Of a stretch of DNA of 64,000 nt, positions 26,838-36,400 are shown one piece after another. Numbering within the stretch: the first letter of the stretch is position 1; each line of letters begins with the position of its first letter. The translations under genes and the position numbers were made by a program. The stretch is from positions 992,001 to 1,056,000 of the forward strand of contig CAWGXZ010000004.1 in the NCBI GenBank assembly GCA_963826695.1, written 5' to 3'. The notes beneath the pieces were generated by a model, which made no database searches, had not been told where the DNA came from, and saw only the letters and a program-made list of their open reading frames with translations. The DNA comes from CAWGXZ01 sp963826695. Lineage in GTDB: Bacteria; Pseudomonadota; Gammaproteobacteria; Burkholderiales; Burkholderiaceae_C.

Positions 26838-28589
26838 TTGAATCATCCGCTACCTGCGAGCGCCCTGGGCCTTGCTGAAACTGGCGAACCGTTGGCGATG
26901 CCCTTTGCGCAGGTCGAACTCGGCGAACTCTTGAAGAAATTCTCGCCGGTTTCCTTGCCGCCACCTGCGCTGGCCGAAGCACAGACCGAGTATGTCCAAC
27001 GCGCCACGGCACTGTGGAACGCGACAGTGCAGCGCCTGCAGCCGCCGCAGGGCGACGATGGCACGACCCAGCCCGCGGACCCTGCGCTTTCCACGCTGGG
27101 CGGAGATCGGCGTTTTGCCTCGCCGCAGTGGGCATCGAACCCGTCTTCGGCTTTCGTGGCCGGCATGTACCTGCTCAATGCGCACACGCTGCTGCAGTTG
27201 GCGGATCGGCTCGAGGGGGACGAAAAGCTGCGTCAGCGCATTCGCTTCGCAGTGCAGCAGTGGGTCGATGCCGCCGCGCCGAGCAACTTTCTGGCCTTCA
27301 ACCCGGAAGCCTTGCAACTCGCGCTCGACACGAAGGGCGAAAGCATCGCCAACGGCCTGCAGCGGCTGTGGCAGGACGTGGCCCAGGGCCATGTTTCGCA
27401 GACCGACGAAAGCCGGTTCGAAGTCGGCCGCAACGTCGCCACCACGCCGGGTGACGTGGTCTTCGAGAACGCCCTGTTCCAGTTGATCGAGTACCGGCCA
27501 CTGACGCCTCAGGTCGGCGCCGTGCCGCTGCTGGTGGTGCCGCCCTGCATCAACAAGTACTACATCCTCGACCTGCAGCCCGACAATTCGCTGATCCGCC
27601 ATGCGGTGGCGGAGGGCAACCGGGTCTTCGTTATCAGCTGGCGCAATGCCGACGAGAGCATGGCCCAGCTGGGCTGGGACGACTACGTCGAGGACGGCGC
27701 CATTCGCGCCATCGACGTGGCGCGTGAAATCGCCGGTGTCGAGCAGCTCAACGTGTTTGGCTTCTGCGTCGGTGGAACGATCCTCACCAGCGCGCTGGCC
27801 GTGCTGGTCGCGCGCGACCAGCGGCCGGCGGCGAGCCTGACGCTGCTGACGAGCTTTCTCGATTTTTCCGACACGGGCGTGCTCGACGTCTTCATCGACG
27901 AAGGCTCTGTCCGGTTGCGCGAAGTGACGATCGGCAAGGACAGCCCGACCGGCGGCGGCTTGCTGAAGGGTCGGGAGCTGGCTTCCACCTTCAGCCTGCT
28001 GCGCCCGAACGACCTGGTCTGGAATTACGTCGTCGGCAACTACCTGAAGGGCGAGACGCCGCCGCCTTTCGATCTGCTTTACTGGAACAGCGACAGTTCC
28101 AACCTGCCCGGTCCGATGTACTGCTGGTACCTGCGCAACACGTACCTCGAAAACAAGCTGATGCAGCCGGGCGCGACGACCCTCTGCGGCGTGCCGGTCG
28201 ACCTGTCGCGCGTCGAGCTGCCGACCTTCTTCTATGCATCCCGCGAGGATCACATCGTTCCCTGGGAGGGTGCCTACCGCAGCACCCATGTGCTCGGCGG
28301 CAGCGACAAGCGTTTCGTGCTGGGGGCATCGGGCCACATTGCCGGCGTCATCAACCCGCCGCAGAAGAACAAGCGCAGCCACTGGGTGTCCGCTGGCGAC
28401 GCGCTGCCGGCCACGGCTGCGGAGTGGCTGGCGCAGGCCGAGGAGCGCCCGGGGAGCTGGTGGACAACATGGTCCCACTGGCTGAAGGCGCATGCCGGCG
28501 CGCCGATCGAGGCGCCGCGCAGTCCCGGATCATCGGCCTACCCGGTGATCGAGCCCGCGCCGGGACGTTACGTCCGGCAGAAGGCGTGA
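26838..28589 (+). CDS. phaC: Class I poly(R)-hydroxyalkanoate synthase
   Basis: PhaC polymerises (R)-3-hydroxyacyl-CoA into storage polyester granules. The 583-residue protein has the class I N-terminal domain and an alpha/beta-hydrolase catalytic domain. Its lipase-like box GFCVGG places the nucleophile cysteine at about 310. The aspartate is probably in ASREDHIVPWEGAY and the histidine in GASGHIAGVINPP. The start is TTG at 26838, chosen because an excellent ribosome binding site (AGGAGGAG) lies just upstream and no better ATG exists. phaA follows 59 bases later; phaB and phasin genes are not in the window. Confidence 0.96.
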   Translation: MNHPLPASALGLAETGEPLAMPFAQVELGELLKKFSPVSLPPPALAEAQTEYVQRATALWNATVQRLQPPQGDDGTTQPADPALSTLGGDRRFASPQWASNPSSAFVAGMYLLNAHTLLQLADRLEGDEKLRQRIRFAVQQWVDAAAPSNFLAFNPEALQLALDTKGESIANGLQRLWQDVAQGHVSQTDESRFEVGRNVATTPGDVVFENALFQLIEYRPLTPQVGAVPLLVVPPCINKYYILDLQPDNSLIRHAVAEGNRVFVISWRNADESMAQLGWDDYVEDGAIRAIDVAREIAGVEQLNVFGFCVGGTILTSALAVLVARDQRPAASLTLLTSFLDFSDTGVLDVFIDEGSVRLREVTIGKDSPTGGGLLKGRELASTFSLLRPNDLVWNYVVGNYLKGETPPPFDLLYWNSDSSNLPGPMYCWYLRNTYLENKLMQPGATTLCGVPVDLSRVELPTFFYASREDHIVPWEGAYRSTHVLGGSDKRFVLGASGHIAGVINPPQKNKRSHWVSAGDALPATAAEWLAQAEERPGSWWTTWSHWLKAHAGAPIEAPRSPGSSAYPVIEPAPGRYVRQKA

Positions 28590-28592
28590 GTC

Positions 28593-28608
28593 GAAGCTTC
28601 GCAGCTTC
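28593..28608 (+). other. Hairpin between phaC and phaA
   Basis: GAAGCT and AGCTTC pair around a TCGC tetraloop shortly after the phaC stop, and a T-rich stretch follows about 15 bases later. It is too weak and too far from the T run for a standard terminator. It could protect or tune the phaC mRNA end. Confidence 0.35.
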
Positions 28609-28648
28609 TTGGTGTTCGTAGTTTTTCGTTCGCAACAGGAGAGTCTCC

Positions 28649-29827
28649 ATGACCGATATCGTGATCGTTGCCGCAGCCAGAACCGCGGTTGGAAAATTTG
28701 GCGGGTCCCTGGCCAAGACCCCGGCCACTGCACTCGGTGCAGCCGTCATCGTCGACCTGCTGCGCCGGTCGGGGCTGAGCGGCGAGCAGATCAACGAAGT
28801 CATCCTCGGCCAGGTGCTGACGGCCGGCGCGGGTCAGAACCCGGCGCGCCAGTCGGTGATCAAGAGCGGCCTGCCGCACAGCGTGCCGGCGATGACGATC
28901 AACAAGGTTTGCGGCTCGGGGCTCAAGGCCGTGATGCTGGCGGCGCAGGCGATTCGCGATGGTGACTCGGAAATCATCATCGCCGGCGGCCAGGAGAGCA
29001 TGAGCCTCAGCCCGCACGTGCTGCCGGGCTCGCGCGACGGCACCCGGATGGGCGACTGGAAGATGGTCGACACCATGATCACCGACGGCCTGTGGGACGT
29101 GTACAACCAGTACCACATGGGCATCACCGCAGAGAACGTCGCCAAGAAATACGGCATCACCCGCGAAGAGCAGGACGCGCTGGCGCTGGCTTCGCAGCAG
29201 AAGGCCACGGCGGCGCAGGACGCGGGCCGCTTCAAGGACGAGATCGTGCCCTTCAGCATCCCGCAGAAGAAGGGCGATCCGGTCGTTTTCGCAACCGACG
29301 AGTTCGTCAATCGCAAGACCAACGCCGAAGCGCTGGCCGGTCTGCGCCCGGCCTTCGACAAGGCAGGTACGGTGACGGCGGGCAATGCCTCCGGCCTGAA
29401 CGACGGCGCGGCGGCGGTGGTGGTGATGAGCGCCAAGAAAGCCGACCAGCTCGGCCTGACGCCGCTGGGTCGCATCGCCAGCTACGCCTCGGCCGGTCTC
29501 GACCCCGCGATCATGGGCATGGGCCCGGTGCCAGCGTCGCAGAAGGCGCTGCAACGTGCCGGCTGGAAGCCGCAGGACCTCGACCTGCTCGAGATCAACG
29601 AAGCCTTTGCCGCCCAGGCTTGTGGTGTGCACAAGGAAATGGGCTGGAACACCGAGAACGTCAACGTCAACGGCGGTGCAATCGCCATCGGCCATCCGAT
29701 CGGCGCGTCCGGATGCCGGATCCTGGTGACGCTGCTGCACGAGATGCAGCGCCGCAACGCCAAGAAGGGCATCGCATCGCTTTGCATCGGTGGCGGCATG
29801 GGCGTGGCGCTGACCATCGAACGCTGA
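28649..29827 (+). CDS. phaA: Acetyl-CoA acetyltransferase (beta-ketothiolase)
   Basis: This thiolase condenses two acetyl-CoA to acetoacetyl-CoA, the first step of PHB synthesis, and can run backwards in degradation. The 392-residue protein has all three catalytic residues: C88 in NKVCGSGLKA, H349 in IAIGHPIGASG and C379 in SLCIGGGMG. GGAG lies about 8 bases before the ATG at 28649. It directly follows phaC and ends at a strong terminator, so phaC-phaA is a closed two-gene unit here. The reductase PhaB must be encoded elsewhere. Confidence 0.96.
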   Translation: MTDIVIVAAARTAVGKFGGSLAKTPATALGAAVIVDLLRRSGLSGEQINEVILGQVLTAGAGQNPARQSVIKSGLPHSVPAMTINKVCGSGLKAVMLAAQAIRDGDSEIIIAGGQESMSLSPHVLPGSRDGTRMGDWKMVDTMITDGLWDVYNQYHMGITAENVAKKYGITREEQDALALASQQKATAAQDAGRFKDEIVPFSIPQKKGDPVVFATDEFVNRKTNAEALAGLRPAFDKAGTVTAGNASGLNDGAAAVVVMSAKKADQLGLTPLGRIASYASAGLDPAIMGMGPVPASQKALQRAGWKPQDLDLLEINEAFAAQACGVHKEMGWNTENVNVNGGAIAIGHPIGASGCRILVTLLHEMQRRNAKKGIASLCIGGGMGVALTIER

Positions 29828-29848
29828 GCCTTGCGCTGAACAGCCGGA

Positions 29849-29871
29849 ACGGGCCCTGCGGGGCCCGTTTT
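29849..29871 (+). terminator. Rho-independent terminator after phaA
   Basis: ACGGGCCC and GGGCCCGT form a perfect 8-bp stem with a 4-base loop, followed by TTTT. It lies 21 bases after the phaA stop and before the convergent glnD gene. Confidence 0.85.
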
Positions 29872-29885
29872 CAATGGGGCGCCGA

Positions 29886-32528
29886 TCAGGCGCTGATGGC
29901 CTCGAGCACCTCGTTCTCGAGCACCGCCTGCATGCGGTGGCCCTGCAGGGCCGCACCGTCGATCAGGAAGGTGTCTTCGACCCGCTCGCCGAGGGTGGTG
30001 ATCTTGGCGAGCTGCAGATTGATGCGATGCGCTGCGAGCACCCGGGCAATGGCATAGAGCAGGCCGACGCGGTCGCTGGCCGAAACGTTCAGCAGCCAGC
30101 GCTGTGCGCGTTCGTCGGGTCGCAACGACACCCGCGGCGTGATCGGGAACGAGCGCACGCGCCGCGAAAGCCGGCCGCGGCTCGGTGCGGGCAGCGGGCC
30201 TTCGGCATCGAGCACGGCGCTGAGTTGCGACTCGACCAGCGACAGCAGGTCCCGGTGGTGCAGGTCGTGGTGCGGGCTCAGCACCTGAAAGGTGTCGAGT
30301 GCATTGCCGCTGCGGCTGGTGTGCACGCGGGCGTCGAGGATGTCGAAATGCGACGCGTCGAAATAGCCGCAGATACGGGCGAACAGGTCGACGCGGTCGG
30401 GCGCATAGACCAGCACCTGCAGACCTTCGCCCACCGGTGACGGCCGCGCCTTGATGATCGGACGCCCGGGAGCGACGCTGCGTCCCAGCACACGGGCATG
30501 CCAGGCGATGTCGTCCGGGTCGTGGCGCGCGAAGTAGCTGAGGTCGAGCGTTTCCCAGAGCGCCGTCTCCCAGCCGTCCGGCAGCGAATGCAGGTGCAGC
30601 AGGCCGCGTGCTGCCTGCTTGCGGCTGGCCAGTTCGGCGCGGCGGTTCGGCCGCGCGCCGCCGAGCGCACGCAAGGTCAGCCGGTACAGGTCGTCGAGCA
30701 GCTTGCCCTTCCAGGCATTCCAGACCTTCGGGCTGGTGCCACGGATGTCTGCGACCGTCAGCAGGTAAAGGCCGGTGAGTCGGCGCTCGTTGCCGACGAA
30801 GGCGGCGAATGCCTCGATGACGTGCGGCTCGGAAAGATCTTCCTTCTGGGCCACGCGCGACAACTCGAGATGCGCGATCACCAGGAACTCGATCAGCGCG
30901 GCATCGCCGGCCTTGATGCCGTGGGCCCGGCAGAAGCGCCGTGCCTCGAGTGCACCGAGTTCCGAATGGTCGCCACCGCGCCCCTTGGCGACGTCGTGGA
31001 AGAGCGCCGCGACGTAGAGCACCCAGGGCGACTCCCAGTTGGCCGCGAGCTGCGAACAGAAGGGATATTCGTGGCTGTGCTCGGGAATGAAGAAGCGGCG
31101 CACGTTGCGCAGCACCATGAGGATGTGCTGGTCGACCGTGTAGACATGGAACAGGTCGTGCTGCATCTGGCCGACGATGCGACGGAAGACCCAGAGATAG
31201 CGGCCGAGCACCGAGGTCTCGTTCATCAGCCGGAAGGCCCGGGTCTGGCCGCGTGGCTCGCGCAGGATGGCGGCAAAGGTCCGGCGGTTGACCGGATCCC
31301 GGCGGAACCCGGCATCCATCAGTTCGCGTGCGTTGTAGAGCGCACGCAGCGTCCGGGCCGAAAGCCCGTTCAAGCCGGCCGTCTGCTGGTAGACGAGAAA
31401 GGTCTGCAGGATGGCATGCGGATTTCGCTGGTAGAGGTCGTCGCCCGCCACCTCGAGCATGCCGCCGCGGTCGAAGAAGTCGCGGGTCACCGGTCGCATC
31501 GGCGCGTCCTGCATGCCGCGGATGCGCTCCTCGATGTTCAGCATCAGGATCTGGTTCAGCTGCGCCACGCCCTTGGCTGCCCAGTAGTAGCGGCGCATCA
31601 GCGCCTCGGAAGGCAGCTGTCCGCGACCCGCCTCCTGGCCGAAACTTTCGGCGACGTTGGTCTGCAGGTCGAACACCAGCCGGTCCTCGCGCCGCCCGGC
31701 AACCTGGTGCAGCCGCACCCGGATGAGTCGCAGCAGGCCCTCGTTGCGATGCAGCTGCCGCACCTCGAAGCGGCTGATCAGCCCGTTCGCGGCAAGCTCT
31801 GCCCAGCTCTTGCCGTAGCCGGCAGCGCGTGCCACCCAGATCACCACCTGCAGATCGCGCAGGCCGCCGGGGCTTTCCTTGCAATTCGGCTCGAGCGCGT
31901 AGGGCGTGTCCTCGTACTTCAGGTGCCGCTGGCGCATCTCGCGCATCTTGGCAGTGAGAAAGGCCTCGGCATCGATTGCCGCTGCACAGGCCGCAGCAAG
32001 CGCCGCATACGAGCGCTCCAGCCCGCAGAGGAAGCGCGATTCGAGCAGCGCGGTCTGCACCGTGATGTCGCGGCGGCTCTCCTCGAGGCACTCCTCCATG
32101 GTGCGCACGCTCGAGCCGATCTCCAAGCCGGCGTCCCAGCAGCTGGTGATGAAGCGCTCCGCGGCACGCTGGATGGCTGCGCAACGATCGGGGCTGTCGC
32201 CGCCGAGCGTGGGAAGCAGCACCAGCACATCGACATCCGAGTACGGATAAAGCTCGCCGCGGCCATAGCCGCCGACTGCGGCGAGCGCCGCGTCGGGCGG
32301 CATGCCGGCGTGCAGCCAGAGATCGGCCAGGGTGCGGTCGACGAGCCGGGCGAGATAACGGACCAGCCGTGTTGCCGCGGCAGCGCTCGGGCGTGCCGCG
32401 TCGAAGCTCGCCAGAAGCGACGCCTTTTCTTCCCTGAAGCGCGCGCGCAGGACGGCCGGCTCCCTGCCTGGCAGGTCAACTTCGGCGATCGCACTCGGCG
32501 GCACGGCCGCCGGATCCGGCGTTCCCAT
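29886..32528 (-). CDS. glnD: PII uridylyltransferase / uridylyl-removing enzyme GlnD
   Basis: GlnD senses glutamine and adds or removes UMP on PII proteins, controlling glutamine synthetase and nitrogen genes. The 880-residue protein shows the full order: a nucleotidyltransferase domain with GGYGRGELYPYSDVDVLVL near residues 90-110, a helical linker, an HD domain (ALFHDVAKGRGGDHSELG, metal residues present) for UMP removal, and two C-terminal ACT domains for glutamine binding (VDLFARICGYFD and RVGLLYAIARVLAAHRINL). The ATG at 32528 is five bases after the map stop, so the two genes are one transcript, as in many proteobacteria. A longer open frame upstream is antisense to purL. Confidence 0.96.
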   Translation of the reverse strand: MGTPDPAAVPPSAIAEVDLPGREPAVLRARFREEKASLLASFDAARPSAAAATRLVRYLARLVDRTLADLWLHAGMPPDAALAAVGGYGRGELYPYSDVDVLVLLPTLGGDSPDRCAAIQRAAERFITSCWDAGLEIGSSVRTMEECLEESRRDITVQTALLESRFLCGLERSYAALAAACAAAIDAEAFLTAKMREMRQRHLKYEDTPYALEPNCKESPGGLRDLQVVIWVARAAGYGKSWAELAANGLISRFEVRQLHRNEGLLRLIRVRLHQVAGRREDRLVFDLQTNVAESFGQEAGRGQLPSEALMRRYYWAAKGVAQLNQILMLNIEERIRGMQDAPMRPVTRDFFDRGGMLEVAGDDLYQRNPHAILQTFLVYQQTAGLNGLSARTLRALYNARELMDAGFRRDPVNRRTFAAILREPRGQTRAFRLMNETSVLGRYLWVFRRIVGQMQHDLFHVYTVDQHILMVLRNVRRFFIPEHSHEYPFCSQLAANWESPWVLYVAALFHDVAKGRGGDHSELGALEARRFCRAHGIKAGDAALIEFLVIAHLELSRVAQKEDLSEPHVIEAFAAFVGNERRLTGLYLLTVADIRGTSPKVWNAWKGKLLDDLYRLTLRALGGARPNRRAELASRKQAARGLLHLHSLPDGWETALWETLDLSYFARHDPDDIAWHARVLGRSVAPGRPIIKARPSPVGEGLQVLVYAPDRVDLFARICGYFDASHFDILDARVHTSRSGNALDTFQVLSPHHDLHHRDLLSLVESQLSAVLDAEGPLPAPSRGRLSRRVRSFPITPRVSLRPDERAQRWLLNVSASDRVGLLYAIARVLAAHRINLQLAKITTLGERVEDTFLIDGAALQGHRMQAVLENEVLEAISA

Positions 32529-32533
32529 CGTGT

Positions 32534-33337
32534 TCAGGTGGTGGCGAAGGCGGGTGCCGGCGGGTTGCCCGGGGAGACGGTCAGGACCTCGTAGCCCGCC
32601 TCCGTCACCAGGACGGTGTGCTCCCACTGCGCCGAGAGCGACCGATCCTTGGTGACGATGGTCCAGCCGTCGCCGAGCTCTCGAATCTCGCGCCGCCCGG
32701 CGTTGATCATCGGCTCGATCGTGAAGATCATCCCCGGCACCAGTTCGTCGAGCGTTCCAGGGCGCCCGTAGTGCAGCACCTGCGGCTCCTCGTGGAACTT
32801 GCGGCCGACGCCATGACCGCAGAACTCGCGCACGACGCTCAGCCCGTTCTTCTCGGCAAAGGTCTGGATGGCGTGGCCGATGTCGCCGAGCCGCGCACCG
32901 CCGCGTACCTTGGCAATGCCATGCCACATGGCCTCGAAGGTCAGCTGGCAGAGCCGGCGCGCGGCGATCGAGCCTTCGCCGACGATGAACATCCGGCTGG
33001 TGTCGCCGTGCCAGCCGTCCTTGATCACGGTGACGTCGATGTTGACGATGTCGCCGTTCTTCAATGGCCGCTCGTTCGGGATGCCATGGCAGACCTGGTG
33101 GTTCAGCGAGGTGCAGATCGACTTCGGATACGGCGTGTACCCGGGCGGCGCGTAGTTCAGCGGCGCTGGCGTTGCCTGCTGCACCTCGACGATGTGGTGG
33201 TGCGCCAGTTGGTCGAGCTCCTCGGTCGAAACCCCGGGCCGCACATGCGCTGCGAGCATGTCGAGCACTTCGGCGGCGAGCCGGCCAGCCGTGCGCATGC
33301 AGTCGATGTCTTGGGCGCTCTTGATCGGGATGGTCAT
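32534..33337 (-). CDS. map: Type I methionine aminopeptidase
   Basis: Map removes the initiator methionine from nascent proteins using two divalent metals. The 267-residue protein matches the family length. Metal ligands are visible: the aspartates in NIDVTVIKDGWHGDTSRMF, the histidine in FCGHGVGRKFHEEPQVLHY and the glutamates in FTIEPMINAG and AQWEHTVLVTE. The ATG at 33337 gives the usual MTIPIKSAQDIDCMRTAG start. It is divergent from purL and heads the map-glnD transcript. Confidence 0.96.
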   Translation of the reverse strand: MTIPIKSAQDIDCMRTAGRLAAEVLDMLAAHVRPGVSTEELDQLAHHHIVEVQQATPAPLNYAPPGYTPYPKSICTSLNHQVCHGIPNERPLKNGDIVNIDVTVIKDGWHGDTSRMFIVGEGSIAARRLCQLTFEAMWHGIAKVRGGARLGDIGHAIQTFAEKNGLSVVREFCGHGVGRKFHEEPQVLHYGRPGTLDELVPGMIFTIEPMINAGRREIRELGDGWTIVTKDRSLSAQWEHTVLVTEAGYEVLTVSPGNPPAPAFATT

Positions 33338-33361
33338 CCCGGGGATTATCCCTTGCCCCTC

Positions 33362-33367
33362 TAGAAT
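33362..33367 (+). promoter_or_regulatory. -10-like box for purL
   Basis: TAGAAT followed by a GC-rich start region lies about 70 bases before the purL start, inside the short map-purL divergent region. No good -35 is seen, so the call is tentative. Confidence 0.35.
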
Positions 33368-33434
33368 CTGCCGCTCCCCCGGGGGGCGACCGCCGGGCTC
33401 GCGGCCGCTTGGTCGCTTCCTCTGCGAGATTGTC

Positions 33435-36400
33435 TTGAGCGTGCCTGTATCGCCCGGCGTCATTCGTTGTTTCGAAGGCGCCAGCGCGCTGTCCGACTTC
33501 CGCAGCCGGGCGCTGCTCGGCCGCTTGCAGCAGATCAGCCGGCACATTGCCGGGGTGCGTGCGCGGCACGTCTACTGGGTACACGGTTTTGCCGCGAGCG
33601 GCGCGGCGACATCGCGGCTGCAGTCGCTGCTCGATGCAGCCGAGGCGCCGCCGGCTGCCGGCGACCCGGCCGTGCTGATCGTCGTGACGCCACGCCTGGG
33701 CACCGTCTCGCCGTGGGCGAGCAAGGCGACCGACATCGCTCGCAACTGCGGGCTGGACGTGCGCCGCATCGAGCGCGTCACCGAGTACCGGATCGAACTC
33801 GAGCGGCGTCTGTTCGGTGGCACGGCGGCGCTGACGGCGCGCGAGATCGATGCGGCGGCTGCGCTGCTGCACGACCGGATGACCGAAAGCGTGGCGTTCG
33901 AGCGCGGGGCAGCGGCACGGCTCTTCGACGAGCAGCCTGCTACGCCGATGGCGCACATCGACCTGCTCGGTGCCGGCCGCTCGGCGATCGAAGCGGCCGA
34001 CCGCACGCTCGGCCTGGCGCTCTCCGCCGACGAAATCGACTATCTCGTCGAAGCCTTCGGCAGGCTCGGACGCAACCCGACCGACGTCGAGCTGATGATG
34101 TTCGCGCAGGCCAACAGCGAGCATTGCCGGCACAAGATCTTCAACGCCGGCTTCAGCATCGACGGCGTCCGGCAGTCGCTGTCGATGTTCGAGATGATCC
34201 GCAACACGCATCGGCTGGCGCCACAGCACACCGTCGTGGCCTACAGCGACAACGCCTCGGTAATGGCAGGCGGCGAGGTCGACGACTGGATGCCGCGCGA
34301 CCCTGCGGGTGAGGGTGCGGCGAAGTTCGAGTCGCGGCGCGAGCTGCTGCATGTGCTGATGAAGGTCGAGACGCACAACCATCCGACCGCCATCGCGCCG
34401 TTCCCCGGCGCCGCCACGGGTGTCGGCGGCGAAATCCGTGACGAAGGCTCGACCGGCCGCGGTTCCAAGCCGAAAGCGGGATTGGCTGGCTACAGCGTCT
34501 CCAACCTGCGCCTGCCGGGCAGCGACGAGCCCTGGGAGCGGTCGCCGCCAGGGCGGCCGGCGCACATGGCGAGCGCCTTGCAGATCATGCTCGACGGCCC
34601 GATCGGCGCTGCGGCCTTCAACAACGAATTCGGCCGACCCAACCTCGCCGGCTACTTCCGCGTCTACGAGCAGCGCCTGCCGGGCCTGGCGGCGACCGCC
34701 GGGTACCACAAGCCGATCATGATTGCCGGCGGGCTCGGCCAGATAGCCGCGGCGCAGACCGACAAGCATGCGTTTGCGGCCGGCACGCTGCTGATCCAGC
34801 TCGGCGGCCCGGGCATGCGCATCGGCATGGGCGGCAGTGCCGCCAGCTCGATGGCTGCCGGCGTCAACGCCGCCGAGCTCGACTTCGATTCGGTGCAGCG
34901 TGGCAATCCGGAAATGCAGCGCCGGGCGCAGGAGGTCATCGACCGCTGCACCGCGCTCGGTGAAGGCAATCCGATCCTGGCGATCCACGATGTCGGCGCG
35001 GGCGGCCTGTCGAATGCGTTTCCGGAGCTGGTCGACGGCGCCGGCCGGGGTGCCCGCTTCGACCTCGGCGCCGTGCTGCTCGAGGAAAGCGGCATGGCGC
35101 CGAAGGAAGTGTGGTGCAACGAAAGCCAGGAGCGCTACGTCCTGGCGTTGGCGCCCGCCGAGCTGTCGCGTTTCGAAGCGATCTGCCGGCGCGAGCGCTG
35201 TCCTTTCGCGGTCATCGGCACGGCGACCGACGAGCCACAGCTCGCCGTCGACGCAGCAGGCGGTGAAACCGCCGTCGCCATGCCGATGGAGGTGCTGCTC
35301 GGCAAGCCGCCGAAGATGCATCGCGACGTGGCGCGCGTCGCGCTGGCGCTGCCGCCGCTCGATCTCGGCGACGCCACGCTCGCGCAGCTGGCTTTCGACG
35401 TGCTGCGCCATCCGACCGTGGCCAGCAAGCGCTTCCTGATCACCATCGGCGACCGCACCGTCGGCGGGCTGAGCCACCGCGATCAGATGGTCGGCCCGTG
35501 GCAGGTGCCGGTCGCCGACTGCGCCGTGACACTCGCCGACTACCGCGGCTTTCGCGGCGAGGCCATGGCCCTCGGCGAGCGCACGCCATTGGCGGTGCTC
35601 GATGCGCCGGCGTCCGGCCGCATGGCCGTGGCCGAGGCGATCACCAACCTGCTGGCGGCGCCGATCGCGCTCGACCGGGTCAAGCTGAGCTGCAACTGGA
35701 TGGCCGCCTGCGGCGAGCCGGGGCAGGATGCGGCGCTGTACGACACCGTCCGCGCCGTCGGCATGGAGCTCTGCCCGGCGCTCGGCATCAGCGTGCCGGT
35801 CGGCAAGGACAGCCTTTCGATGCGCACCCGCTGGAGCGAGGCGGGCGAGGCGCGTCAGGTGATCTCACCGGTGTCGCTGGTCGTCACCGCCTTCGCCGCG
35901 CTCGACGACGTGCGCGGCAGCTCGACGCCACAGCTGCAGCCGGGTGACACCAGCCTGATCCTGGTCGACCTGGGCCAGGGGCGCAACCGGCTCGGCGGCT
36001 CGATCGCGGCGCAGGTGCTCGGCCAGTTCGGCGACTCGGTGCCCGATCTCGACGACCCGGCGCAGCTGAAGTCGCTGGTTGCTGCGGTCGACGCGCTGCG
36101 GCGCGCCGGCATGCTGCTGGCGTACCACGACCGCAGCGACGGCGGCCTCTGGGCCAGCGTTTGCGAAATGGCGTTTGCCGGCCGGCTCGGCGTCAGCCTC
36201 AATGTCGACCTTCTGGTGACCGAGGGCGACGGCATCGGCGACAGCCGGATGGACTGGGGCGACTCGAAGAACTGGGCTGGCCAGGTCGGCGCGCGGCGTG
36301 AAGAACTGACCTTGCGCGCGCTTTTCAACGAGGAGATCGGAGTCGTCCTTCAGGTGGCGACGCCGCAGCGCGACGCGGCGCTGCAGATCCTGCGCAGCCA

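Noticed and set aside
30498..32594. A 698-codon open frame on the plus strand opposite glnD
   Set aside because: It is a mirror frame caused by high GC in the third codon position; its translation has no family features and glnD is unmistakable.
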